A DNA stretch of 64,000 bases. It comes from Gammaproteobacteria bacterium. Lineage in GTDB: Bacteria > Pseudomonadota > Gammaproteobacteria > Pseudomonadales > Cellvibrionaceae. A program made the translations under genes and the position numbers. Below, piece by piece: positions 53,502-62,197 of the stretch. Location: assembly GCA_021151835.1 (NCBI GenBank), contig JAGKWO010000012.1:54352-118351 (forward strand), given 5' to 3'. Each line of letters opens with the position of its first letter. The first letter of the stretch is position 1. The notes beneath the pieces are model-generated. The model was not told the origin of the DNA, ran no database searches, and worked only from the letters and a program-made list of their open reading frames with translations.

Positions 53502-54932
53502 ATGCAATCCCGCGAATTACCCACTTCATTTTTGCGTCGCCCGCAAGGTTTGGCGCTGCTGGTTTTACTCCTTTTAGTTATTGTTTGGCTGCTGTGGAAA
53601 CTGGCGTTCGGTAAGGACGAAAACGAAGTGGTATACACCACTGAAACAGTTACCCGGGGCGATATTGAAAACCTGGTGACCGCAACCGGTACGTTGCAAC
53701 CGCAAGATTATGTGGACGTGGGTGCACAGGTTTCTGGCCAGCTGAAAAAATTGCACGTTGAGGTTGGCAGCGAAGTGAAAGCCGGTGACCTGCTGGCTGA
53801 AATTGATGCGACCGTTTATGCCGCCAAAGTAGATGCCACCCGCGCGCAATTGCAAAACCAGAAAGCGCAATTACTGGATCGCGAAGCACAGCTTGCGCTA
53901 GCGCAAATCAATTTTAAACGCGAACAAAATTTATTTGCTGAAGATGCAACAACCAGTGAATCATTGGAAACAGCTGATGCCGGTTTGAAATCAGCGCGGG
54001 CACAACTCAAATCCTTGCAAGCACAAATTGCACAGATCGAATCGACATTACGGGTAGAAGCCGCCAATCTGGATTACGCCAAAATATATGCACCGATGGA
54101 TGGCACTGTTGTGTCCATCACTTCACGCCAGGGACAAACACTCAACACCAACCAAATGGCCCCGACTATTATGCGCGTGGCTGACCTATCGACGATGACC
54201 GTACAGACACAGGTATCGGAAGCTGATATCGGAAAATTGCGCAAGGAAATGGATGTGTATTTCACCACCCTGGGCAGCCAGGGCCGTCGTTGGTACAGCA
54301 AGCTGGACCGCATCCAGCCCACACCGGAAATCCTTAACAATGTGGTGTTGTACAACGCGCTGTTTGATGTGCCCAATGAAAATCGTTTGCTGATGACGCA
54401 AATGAGTACCCAAGTGTTTTTTATTGAATCGCAAGCGAAAAATGTGTTGTTGGTACCGATGTCTGCCCTCAGTTTTGCGTCGCCGCGTGGTCCCCGTGCG
54501 CAAGGCCAGGGTGATGGCCCACAAAATGGCAAGCCCCCGGTTGAGCGCGCGCAAGCTGAAAAACCGCAAACAGAAAAAACAGCAGCTGAAAAAAGTGCTG
54601 CGGTTTCCGCAACCGCACAAGCAAAACCGGAATTCGCCAATGCCCGTGCTGATGGTGCTCCAAACGGTGAATGGAAAGGTCGCCGCGAAAGAGACGATAC
54701 CCAAGGGGCTGCAATAAATCGTCCGCGCCCTGCGATTGTTAAGGTAATGGATGAGGACGGTGATATTGAAGAACGCAAAGTGCTGGTTGGGGTAACCAAC
54801 CGTGTGCAGGCACAAATTATTGAAGGTTTGACCGAAGGCGAAAAAGTGGTCAGTGGCAGCACTAAACCCAACCAGGTAAAAGCTGCACCGGCTGGTGGGT
54901 TTGGCGGCGGCCCGGGAATGGGTAGACGTTAA
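53502..54932 (+). CDS. macA: MacA-type periplasmic adaptor
   Basis: A 476-residue membrane-fusion protein: N-terminal helix (LALLVLLLLVIVWLLWKLAF), barrel-sandwich halves (VGAQVSGQLKKLHVEVGSEV; IYAPMDGTVVSITSRQGQTL), a long coiled-coil hairpin in between, and a beta-barrel domain. Between SALSFASPRGPR and RPAIVKV lies a low-complexity insertion of roughly 80 residues (Ala, Lys, Glu, Pro) not typical of MacA. The stop overlaps the macB start (TAATG). Forms a tripartite exporter with the next two genes. Confidence 0.93.
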   Translation: MQSRELPTSFLRRPQGLALLVLLLLVIVWLLWKLAFGKDENEVVYTTETVTRGDIENLVTATGTLQPQDYVDVGAQVSGQLKKLHVEVGSEVKAGDLLAEIDATVYAAKVDATRAQLQNQKAQLLDREAQLALAQINFKREQNLFAEDATTSESLETADAGLKSARAQLKSLQAQIAQIESTLRVEAANLDYAKIYAPMDGTVVSITSRQGQTLNTNQMAPTIMRVADLSTMTVQTQVSEADIGKLRKEMDVYFTTLGSQGRRWYSKLDRIQPTPEILNNVVLYNALFDVPNENRLLMTQMSTQVFFIESQAKNVLLVPMSALSFASPRGPRAQGQGDGPQNGKPPVERAQAEKPQTEKTAAEKSAAVSATAQAKPEFANARADGAPNGEWKGRRERDDTQGAAINRPRPAIVKVMDEDGDIEERKVLVGVTNRVQAQIIEGLTEGEKVVSGSTKPNQVKAAPAGGFGGGPGMGRR

Positions 54933-56875
54933 TGACCACCGCTAATTCAATCCAACCGCTGATTAAATTATCCGGCGTTACCAAAACGTTTCGCAATGGC
55001 GAAATGGCGACCCAGGTTTTGCACGGTGTTGATCTGGAAATTTATCCCGGCGAATTTGTTGCCATCATGGGGCAATCGGGATCGGGCAAATCCACCTTGA
55101 TGAATATCCTCGGTTGCCTTGATCGTGCGAGCACCGGCGACTATTTATTTAACGGTACCAGTGTCGCCACACTGGACACTGATGGTCTCGCGCAATTGCG
55201 TCGCGAGGCATTTGGTTTTGTATTCCAGAGTTACAACTTATTGGCTGGTTCTACGGCATGTGAAAACGTAGAAATGCCTGCAACCTATTCAGGCATGACA
55301 CCGGAGGCGCGCCGCGAACGCTCCACCGCATTATTAAGTTCATTGGGATTGCAAGAACGGTTGCATCATCGCCCCAACCAATTATCCGGCGGACAACAAC
55401 AGCGCGTTTCCATTGCGCGTGCGTTGATGAATGGTGGCCAGATAATTCTTGCGGATGAGCCCACCGGCGCATTGGATAGCCACAGCGGTAAAGAAGTCAT
55501 GCGGTTGCTGAAAGAATTATCAGCACAAGGGCACACCATTATTTTGATTACCCATGATGCGGAAGTCGCGCGTCATGCCCGGCGTTTAATCGAAATTCGC
55601 GACGGTAAAATTATTGCCGATCCTGGTCCAACGATTCCTGCACAATTACCGGCTGAAGAACATGCCCTGCACGGCGCACCTCAAATCAAAACGGAAATCC
55701 TGGAAGCAACTAAAACCGCATTTCGCTCGTTACGCAGTAATGTCTTTCGCACAATCTTGACCTTGCTGGGTATTGTGATTGGTGTGGCTTCCGTTATCAG
55801 TATGCTGGCGATTGGCGACGGTGCAAAAAAATCGGTTGTGGATAGCATTAGCGCAATGGGTAGTAATTTGTTGCTGGTGCGGCCCGGAGGCCCGATGCAG
55901 CGTTTCCGTTGGGATTCGGTGACACTGGTGCCGGAAGATGTCGATGCCATTGCAACCTTGCCGCACATTGCGGCTGCATTGCCTGAACTCAATGGCAGTT
56001 TTACCTTGCGTTACGGCAATGTGGATCACGCTACAGAAATCAGTGCAACCGCTGCACAGTTTCCCATGGCCCGGAAATGGGATGTAGCGCAAGGTACATT
56101 CTTTACCGATGAAGACAACAAAAATTATGCAACTGTTGTTGTGTTGGGAAAAACCGTCGCTACCAAATTATTTGCCGATAAAAATCCGCTCGGTGAATTT
56201 ATCATTATCAATAACGTGCTCTTCCAGGTTATTGGCGTGATGAGCGAACGTGGCGCAGACCCCGGTGGTCAGGACCAGGATGATAAAGTATTTGTTCCGT
56301 TCAACACCGGCAGTTTGCGTGTTATCGGCCAGCGTTATCTGCGCAATATCACGATTTCTGTCGATGACGAAAAAAATATGGAGGAGGTGCAAACCCGTGT
56401 GCACGCGTTGATGATGGAGCGGCACGGCACAGAAGATTTCCAGATTCGCAGCATGTCATCGCTAATTGATATGGTGTCCGAAACACAAAACACCATGACA
56501 TTTTTATTGGGATCTATTGCAGCAATTTCACTATTGGTAGGCGGCATCGGTGTCATGAATATCATGCTGGTAAGTGTGACCGAGCGGACGCGCGAAATTG
56601 GTGTACGCATGGCGACCGGTGCGCGCACGCGCAACATTATGCAGCAATTTTTAATTGAAGCGTTGGTAGTGTCTGCACTCGGCGGCGTGATTGGTGTAGT
56701 GATAGGTGTGGGCACTGCGATGTTAATTGCCAGTTTTGGTACGCCGGTAGCCTATTCATTCGGCCCGGTGGTTATGGCATTTAGCTGTGCGTTCCTGACG
56801 GGTTTGTTGTTTGGTTATTTGCCTGCGCGCAAAGCGGCTCGTCTCGATCCGGTTGCAGCTTTGGCGACGGAGTAA
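54932..56875 (+). CDS. macB: MacB-type ABC exporter (ATPase-permease)
   Basis: A 647-residue inner-membrane exporter. ATPase domain: Walker A GQSGSGKST, signature LSGGQQQRVSIARALM, Walker B IILADEPTGALD. Then a first helix (TILTLLGIVIGVASVISMLA), a large periplasmic MacB core domain and three C-terminal helices with VGGIGVMNIMLVSVTERTRE. MacB-type pumps export macrolides, haem precursors, or in PvdRT-OpmQ pyoverdine. The iron context favours a siderophore or ferric-reduction product as cargo (inference). Confidence 0.95.
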   Translation: MTTANSIQPLIKLSGVTKTFRNGEMATQVLHGVDLEIYPGEFVAIMGQSGSGKSTLMNILGCLDRASTGDYLFNGTSVATLDTDGLAQLRREAFGFVFQSYNLLAGSTACENVEMPATYSGMTPEARRERSTALLSSLGLQERLHHRPNQLSGGQQQRVSIARALMNGGQIILADEPTGALDSHSGKEVMRLLKELSAQGHTIILITHDAEVARHARRLIEIRDGKIIADPGPTIPAQLPAEEHALHGAPQIKTEILEATKTAFRSLRSNVFRTILTLLGIVIGVASVISMLAIGDGAKKSVVDSISAMGSNLLLVRPGGPMQRFRWDSVTLVPEDVDAIATLPHIAAALPELNGSFTLRYGNVDHATEISATAAQFPMARKWDVAQGTFFTDEDNKNYATVVVLGKTVATKLFADKNPLGEFIIINNVLFQVIGVMSERGADPGGQDQDDKVFVPFNTGSLRVIGQRYLRNITISVDDEKNMEEVQTRVHALMMERHGTEDFQIRSMSSLIDMVSETQNTMTFLLGSIAAISLLVGGIGVMNIMLVSVTERTREIGVRMATGARTRNIMQQFLIEALVVSALGGVIGVVIGVGTAMLIASFGTPVAYSFGPVVMAFSCAFLTGLLFGYLPARKAARLDPVAALATE

Positions 56876-56880
56876 TAGTT

Positions 56881-58305
56881 ATGCAATTACACAAGAAAAC
56901 ATTGAGGGTTAAAACGCTGGCTTATAAAAGACTGCCATTGGTTATTGCATCACTCTTTATTGCAGCCTGCTCATCTACCCAGGTGCAAAAACCGGAGATT
57001 AATTATGCAGATAATTATTCCGTCGCATCCGTGCAATCCGGAAGTGAAGCGCTGGTTGTAGATCTGAATTGGTGGCAATCCTTTCAGTCACCCGCATTAA
57101 ACAACTTGATGCAGGCCGCACAACAGCAAAGCCCGGATTTATTAATCTCCGCAGAGCGTGTAAAGCAAGCTGAGTTACAAATGCGTATCGCCAATGCGAG
57201 TTTATTTCCATCGTTATCGGCAAGTGCTTCCAGCGGTGAATCGCGCAGCAAACCTGACGGCGGAAGTAATAGCCGTAGTGAGTCAACCCGTGCCAGTGTG
57301 AATATCAGTTATGAAGTGGATTTGTGGGGTGGCATCGCCGCCGAACGCGCATCCGCAAAGGCAGGTTATGAAGCCACGCGTTATGATCAGGATGCTGCAA
57401 GCCTCAGCATTAAGGCCGCTATCGCCAGCGGCTGGTTCCAATGGCTGGCGTTACAGGAGCGTATTGCAACGGCCAATAAAAATATTGCCATCGCGGAACG
57501 CGTGCAAAAAATTGTTGACGCACGCTATAACAACGGTGCGGCAACAGCCGCTGATGTCGCACAACAAAAAACCAATTTGTTAAGCCAGCGCTCCTCGTTG
57601 TTGCCGCTGGAATTACAAGCGCGCCAAACCCAATCGGCATTGGCGATTCTATTGGGCAAAACGCCGCAAGAATTTGTACTCGTCACTGAGCATTTACTGG
57701 ATATGCAAGTGCCACAAATTGCTGCGGGTACCCCCGCTGATTTGGTAACCCGTCGCCCGGATTTAGCCGCAAGTGAAGCCGATTTACGCGGCGCCAATGC
57801 CGATATACATGCAGCGCGTGCAGCGCTGTTGCCGGGAATCAGTTTGAGCGCTAATGCAGGGAAATCAGCCAGTGAATTATTCAGTTTGAATCCGGCAACA
57901 CAAACATCCGGATGGACTTTATCGCTTGCACAAACGCTGTTTAATGGTGGGCGTTTGGTCAATCAAAAACGGTTGAGTGAAGCGCGTCGCAGTGAATTGG
58001 TTTTGCAATATCACAAGGCAATTTTAATCGCGCTACAAGAGGTGGATAACGCGCTGGTCGCAGCCGATGTCAGCCAGCGCCAGGAAATCAGCCAACAGGA
58101 AATTGTTGCTAATGCCGAGCGCAGTTTGCGTTTGACTGAAGCACGTTATCGTGCCGGCACTGATGATTTGTTATCGCTGCTGGATGCGCAACGCAGTTTA
58201 TTTCAAGCGCAGGATTCATTAGTACAGCAACGCTTGTCGCGGTTGGATGCGGCGGTGGATTTATATAAATCACTCGGCGGCGGTTGGACGCTCGCTGCGA
58301 ATTAA
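56881..58305 (+). CDS. Outer-membrane efflux lipoprotein (NodT/OprM-type)
   Basis: A 474-residue TolC-family channel. Signal peptide with lipobox FIAACSS (lipidated Cys), then the duplicated efflux-protein repeats: NWWQSFQSPALNNLM, ANASLFPSLSASAS, YEVDLWGGIAAERA and, in the second half, DLVTRRPDLAASEADLRGA and LLSLLDAQRSLFQAQD. It starts five bases after macB and supplies the exit duct for MacAB. Confidence 0.94.
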   Translation: MQLHKKTLRVKTLAYKRLPLVIASLFIAACSSTQVQKPEINYADNYSVASVQSGSEALVVDLNWWQSFQSPALNNLMQAAQQQSPDLLISAERVKQAELQMRIANASLFPSLSASASSGESRSKPDGGSNSRSESTRASVNISYEVDLWGGIAAERASAKAGYEATRYDQDAASLSIKAAIASGWFQWLALQERIATANKNIAIAERVQKIVDARYNNGAATAADVAQQKTNLLSQRSSLLPLELQARQTQSALAILLGKTPQEFVLVTEHLLDMQVPQIAAGTPADLVTRRPDLAASEADLRGANADIHAARAALLPGISLSANAGKSASELFSLNPATQTSGWTLSLAQTLFNGGRLVNQKRLSEARRSELVLQYHKAILIALQEVDNALVAADVSQRQEISQQEIVANAERSLRLTEARYRAGTDDLLSLLDAQRSLFQAQDSLVQQRLSRLDAAVDLYKSLGGGWTLAAN

Positions 58306-58369
58306 CACGTAAATTTTTTAATAACGATACACACAGTGTTGTGTGATTTTTGGGCTTGGGGGAACGAGA

Positions 58370-60898
58370 GTGAGAAACGGTTTATTCCAGATTCACTGGT
58401 TTTTGGGGATTACCGCAGGTGTTGTGCTGGCAATTGTTGGTGTGACTGGCGGCCTGATGAGTTTTGAGCGGACAATTATGGAGACAATTAGTCCGGATAT
58501 TGTGCGCGTGGAGGTAAGCGGCGAACGTTTAACGCCGGATGCCATCGCTGAACGTTTTCGCGCACAGCGTGACGGCGCGCGCGTAGAGCAAATTACCTTA
58601 TGGCCAGAGGCGGATCGCAGTGCCTTGATTCGTGTTGCACCGCCACCAGGGGAACGCCGCGGCGATGCAATTTATATCAACCCGTATAGCGGTGAATTAT
58701 TGGGAAAAATTCGCGGCGAACAATTTTTCCGCACGGTGCGCTCCCTCCATCGCTGGTTATTAATTCCGTCGGAAGAAGGCGGTATTAATATTGGCCGTCA
58801 AATCACCGGTTTCAGTGCATTTGCATTGGTTTTTTTCGCGTTGTCCGGTTTGTATTTACGCTGGCCGCGCCGCGCATTGAATTGGCGCAACTGGTTCCGC
58901 ATCGATTTCAGTTTGAAAGGCCGCAATTTTTATTGGGCATTGCATTCGGTGGTGGGTACCTGGGTAATACTTATGTATTTGCTGATGGCATTAACCGGCC
59001 TCACCTGGTCTTACAGTTGGTTTAAAAATGGTGCATCGCTTGTATTAACCGGTGAACCGGTGCAGGAACGTCGCGGTTTTGGACCTGGCGGTCCCGGTGG
59101 TGGCCAAGGCGCTGGTGAGCAGCGCGCTGGCGGTATGGGCGCGCGCGAAGGGCGTGAAGCGCGCGGTCCTGGTCGCGACGGTGGGGAAAATCGTGGCGCC
59201 GGTCAAGGTCGATCAGGTGGCGAAGGTCGTATGGCACGTGAAGGCGATATGCAGCATGAGCATTCTGCGCCGATTGCAGTCGATGCAGCCTGGGCGAATT
59301 TTGTAACCACAGCCGAAAATAATTTTAAATTTGCGAGCGTAACTATTCCGCGTTCGGAAAATGATCCGGTGATAATTAATTACGTCACTCCCGCTGCGAC
59401 CAATGATCGCCAGCGCAGCACGATCAGTTTCAATGCACAATCAGGTGAGTTGGTCAGTGCCCAGCCTTATAAGCCGCTCGAACCATTGGGCAAACGCATT
59501 ATGCAAGGCATTTATGAACTGCATACCGGCGAATGGTTTGGTACTCCCGGTTTGCTTGTTAATATGACCGCATCGTTATTAATGCCCTTATTTACCATCA
59601 CCGGTTTCTTGCTGTATTTTGATCGCCGTAAAAAGAAACGTCATAGTAAAAGCGCTGCCTTGGGCGTTGCCAATGCACACACCGACGCGGACTTCTGGAT
59701 TGTATATGCAACTCAAACAGGCACCGCTGAGCAACTCGCCTGGAATACCGCAACAATTTTGCAATCCGGCGGCATTAAGGCGAGCGTAAAAAATATGGCG
59801 GCATTGGATAAAGCCACGCTGGAATCAGCGCAGAAAATATTGTTTCTGGTTGCGACGTTTGGTGAAGGTGAAGCGCCGGATTCCGCGCGCGGTTTCGCAC
59901 GTAAATTATTGAAATCATCATTATCATTAAAGCAATTGCAATTCGGTGTGCTGGCGCTTGGCGATAAACGTTATGTGGATTACTGCGCGTTTGCTGCACA
60001 GGTTGAACAATGGTTGCTAGCAAATGGAGCAAGCCCGCTCTTTGCCCGCATTGATGTCGACAATGGTAACGAGCAAGCGATTCAGCAATGGCAACAACAC
60101 ATTGCGGATATCAGCGGTGTGCAAAATGTCACTGCCTGGGCCGCGCCGGAATATGAAAACTGGCGTTTGCAAAAACGCGAATTATTAAACGCAGGCAGTG
60201 TGGGTACGCCAATTTATCGAGTCACGTTGCAGCCCGCAGCACCGGGTAATACGCATTGGCAGGCGGGTGATATTCTCGAAATAAAACCACACAACAATTC
60301 AGCATTACCCCATCGCGAATATTCTATTGCCTCCTTGACAACGGATGGCCAACTGGATCTGGTGGTGCGCCAGACGTTCAATGAAAAAGGTGAGTTGGGT
60401 TTGGGGTCCGGTTGGTTAACTGCTGTGGCAGAAGAGGGTGGTAATGTACTGGCGCGCATCCGCGCAAATCCTTCTTTCCATGCCCCGCAAACGAATTGCC
60501 CGATGATTTTAATTGGCGCGGGTACCGGTATTGCCGGTTTGCGTGCGCATTTGCATGATCGCTACTTAAAAGACCAGCAACACAACTGGTTAATTTTTGG
60601 TGAGCGCCAGCGCAGCAAGGACCGTTTGTTTGCCCATGAGTTGGATGCATGGCAACAATCGGGTTTTCTCACTGACCTGGATGAAGTTTATTCGCGCGAT
60701 GGTGAGGGTTATGTGCAAAATGTAGTAGCAGCAAAACAACAACAATTATGTGAATGGCTTGATCGTGGTGCGGTCATTTATGTGTGCGGTGGTATAGCGA
60801 TGGGTACCGGTATTCACCAGGTGTTGGAAGCCATTCTCGGTGAAAATGATGTGCAGCAATTAATAGAAGCCCAGCGTTATCGCCGCGACGTTTATTAA
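58370..60898 (+). CDS. PepSY - flavodoxin - FNR fusion, putative ferric-siderophore reductase
   Basis: An 842-residue fusion. Residues 1 to about 430 are a PepSY_TM membrane reductase (LGITAGVVLAIVGVTGGLMS; SLHRWLL with a likely haem-ligand His; LHSVVGTWVILMYLLMALTG; ELHTGEWFGTPGLLVNMTAS). Residues from about 441 are flavodoxin (WIVYATQTGTAEQLAWNTAT) and FAD/NADPH domains (PHREYSIASL, GAGTGIAGLRAHL). A Gly/Arg-rich low-complexity segment interrupts the periplasmic loop at 59065-59265. Start chosen at GTG 58370 with GGGGG upstream; an earlier GTG at 58343 adds nine residues. It should move NADPH electrons across the membrane to periplasmic ferric chelates (inference). Confidence 0.9.
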   Translation: MRNGLFQIHWFLGITAGVVLAIVGVTGGLMSFERTIMETISPDIVRVEVSGERLTPDAIAERFRAQRDGARVEQITLWPEADRSALIRVAPPPGERRGDAIYINPYSGELLGKIRGEQFFRTVRSLHRWLLIPSEEGGINIGRQITGFSAFALVFFALSGLYLRWPRRALNWRNWFRIDFSLKGRNFYWALHSVVGTWVILMYLLMALTGLTWSYSWFKNGASLVLTGEPVQERRGFGPGGPGGGQGAGEQRAGGMGAREGREARGPGRDGGENRGAGQGRSGGEGRMAREGDMQHEHSAPIAVDAAWANFVTTAENNFKFASVTIPRSENDPVIINYVTPAATNDRQRSTISFNAQSGELVSAQPYKPLEPLGKRIMQGIYELHTGEWFGTPGLLVNMTASLLMPLFTITGFLLYFDRRKKKRHSKSAALGVANAHTDADFWIVYATQTGTAEQLAWNTATILQSGGIKASVKNMAALDKATLESAQKILFLVATFGEGEAPDSARGFARKLLKSSLSLKQLQFGVLALGDKRYVDYCAFAAQVEQWLLANGASPLFARIDVDNGNEQAIQQWQQHIADISGVQNVTAWAAPEYENWRLQKRELLNAGSVGTPIYRVTLQPAAPGNTHWQAGDILEIKPHNNSALPHREYSIASLTTDGQLDLVVRQTFNEKGELGLGSGWLTAVAEEGGNVLARIRANPSFHAPQTNCPMILIGAGTGIAGLRAHLHDRYLKDQQHNWLIFGERQRSKDRLFAHELDAWQQSGFLTDLDEVYSRDGEGYVQNVVAAKQQQLCEWLDRGAVIYVCGGIAMGTGIHQVLEAILGENDVQQLIEAQRYRRDVY

Positions 60899-60917
60899 TT
60901 TGTAAAAATTTCAAATT

Positions 60918-60947
60918 GAAAAAGCCCTCCGGTGCGAGGGCTTTTTC
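60918..60947 (+). terminator. Intrinsic terminator after the fusion reductase
   Basis: Stem GAAAAAGCCCTC / GAGGGCTTTTTC, 12 bp, with a 6-base loop, 19 bases past the stop. Confidence 0.9.
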
Positions 60948-61025
60948 TTATCCGTTGTCGTTGCGATAGAACTTGTGCCAATAAATCTTTGTCCATAACT
61001 TACCATCAGTTATAGGGAAGATGTT

Positions 61026-62033
61026 ATGAAGATTAAAGTATTGGCTGAGTGCGCGCGGTTTGTTTCGTCATCCCGTTTTTTACTGGTCGGCTTCCTGCTT
61101 GTGAGTAGTGCCCCGGTATTTGCCGAACGCAACTGGTTTTCGGCAAGCTGGGAAAATGATCTGGTCGCCGGAAAAGATGGTGGCGGTTACACCAATGGTA
61201 TTTATTTTTCACTCGGGCAACGCAATGATCCCGGTGAGGAAATTACCCAATCACCCTTGCTGACATTGCCGCTGGCGTGGATGGTCGATGATGATCCAAC
61301 CTATGCCTACAAGCTGCATTCATTAGGGCAGGCCATGGTTACGCCTGAAGATATCACCAAGGAAATTCCCGATCCGGCTGATGCACCTTACGCGGGGCTG
61401 TTGTATCTGCGTTCTACTTATGTCGTGGTAAAAAATGATTTTTCAGATCATGTCGCAACGTTAGTGGGAATTGTCGGGCCTTCATCCCGTGCCGAGCAAA
61501 CGCAAAAGTTTGTGCATAAAGTCGTTGGTTCCGAACAGCCCAAGGGGTGGGATTATCAGTTGGATGATAAATTCGTCTGGCAAATCCAGCGCACGGCGGT
61601 GTGGCGTTTTTCCACTACCGATTCGAGCCCATTTGATGCGGTGATATTGGCTGATTTAGCGGGTGGTAATCTGGAATCACGCGCTGGTGCTGGATTGTTT
61701 TTACGAGCGGGGAATGGCCTTGCGCGCAACTATTCCACAATGGGCTTTTTATCCAGTCGCATAAGTACGCCGGTAGCCGTTTCTGATGGGTGGTATATTT
61801 ACCTCGGCGGTACGGCAAATTATGTGCATAACCAGATTTTGGTGGATGGTAATGAATTTGGCGCGAGTGCCTCCGAAGGCCTGGAGAATTACCAATACTC
61901 GTTAATGGGGGGAATTACCTACGCGTGGGAACGTGCGAGTGTTTGCTTTTCTTTCCAATCTGACACTGATCCCAGCGAAAGCAGAACAGCGCGGAAAAAC
62001 TTTGGCGCTATCACTTTCTCCTGGCAAATCTAG
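61026..62033 (+). CDS. LpxR-family lipid A deacylase
   Basis: A 335-residue outer-membrane barrel of the LpxR (DUF2219) family, which removes the 3'-acyloxyacyl chain of lipid A. Signal peptide (FLLVGFLLVSSAPVFA) then the catalytic-region motif SWENDLVAGKDGGGYTNGIY, PDPADAPYAGLLYLRSTYV and the C-terminal QSDTDPSESRTARKNFGAITF. Ends in a Trp-Gln-Ile strand. A single gene with terminators on both sides. Confidence 0.9.
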   Translation: MKIKVLAECARFVSSSRFLLVGFLLVSSAPVFAERNWFSASWENDLVAGKDGGGYTNGIYFSLGQRNDPGEEITQSPLLTLPLAWMVDDDPTYAYKLHSLGQAMVTPEDITKEIPDPADAPYAGLLYLRSTYVVVKNDFSDHVATLVGIVGPSSRAEQTQKFVHKVVGSEQPKGWDYQLDDKFVWQIQRTAVWRFSTTDSSPFDAVILADLAGGNLESRAGAGLFLRAGNGLARNYSTMGFLSSRISTPVAVSDGWYIYLGGTANYVHNQILVDGNEFGASASEGLENYQYSLMGGITYAWERASVCFSFQSDTDPSESRTARKNFGAITFSWQI

Positions 62034-62102
62034 CGCGATCCCAATTCGTCAAAGTTGCCTCTTTTCCCCAAGCTCCCCTATACTCGCCAGCCCGTACAAT
62101 GC

Positions 62103-62135
62103 CCCGCACATTCGTAAGTGCGGGCTTTTTATTTT
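62103..62135 (+). terminator. Intrinsic terminator of the lpxR-like gene
   Basis: Seven-bp stem CCCGCAC / GTGCGGG, 8-base loop, then CTTTTTATTTTT. Confidence 0.85.
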
Positions 62136-62197
62136 TAACACCCTGTTTTTTTATCATGTGACCTTTCGTAGGGGTCACCACTGACCAAGGATTTATC

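Noticed and set aside
54074..54871. 265-codon minus-strand ORF
   Set aside because: Antisense shadow of macA, with Ser/Arg-rich nonsense composition.
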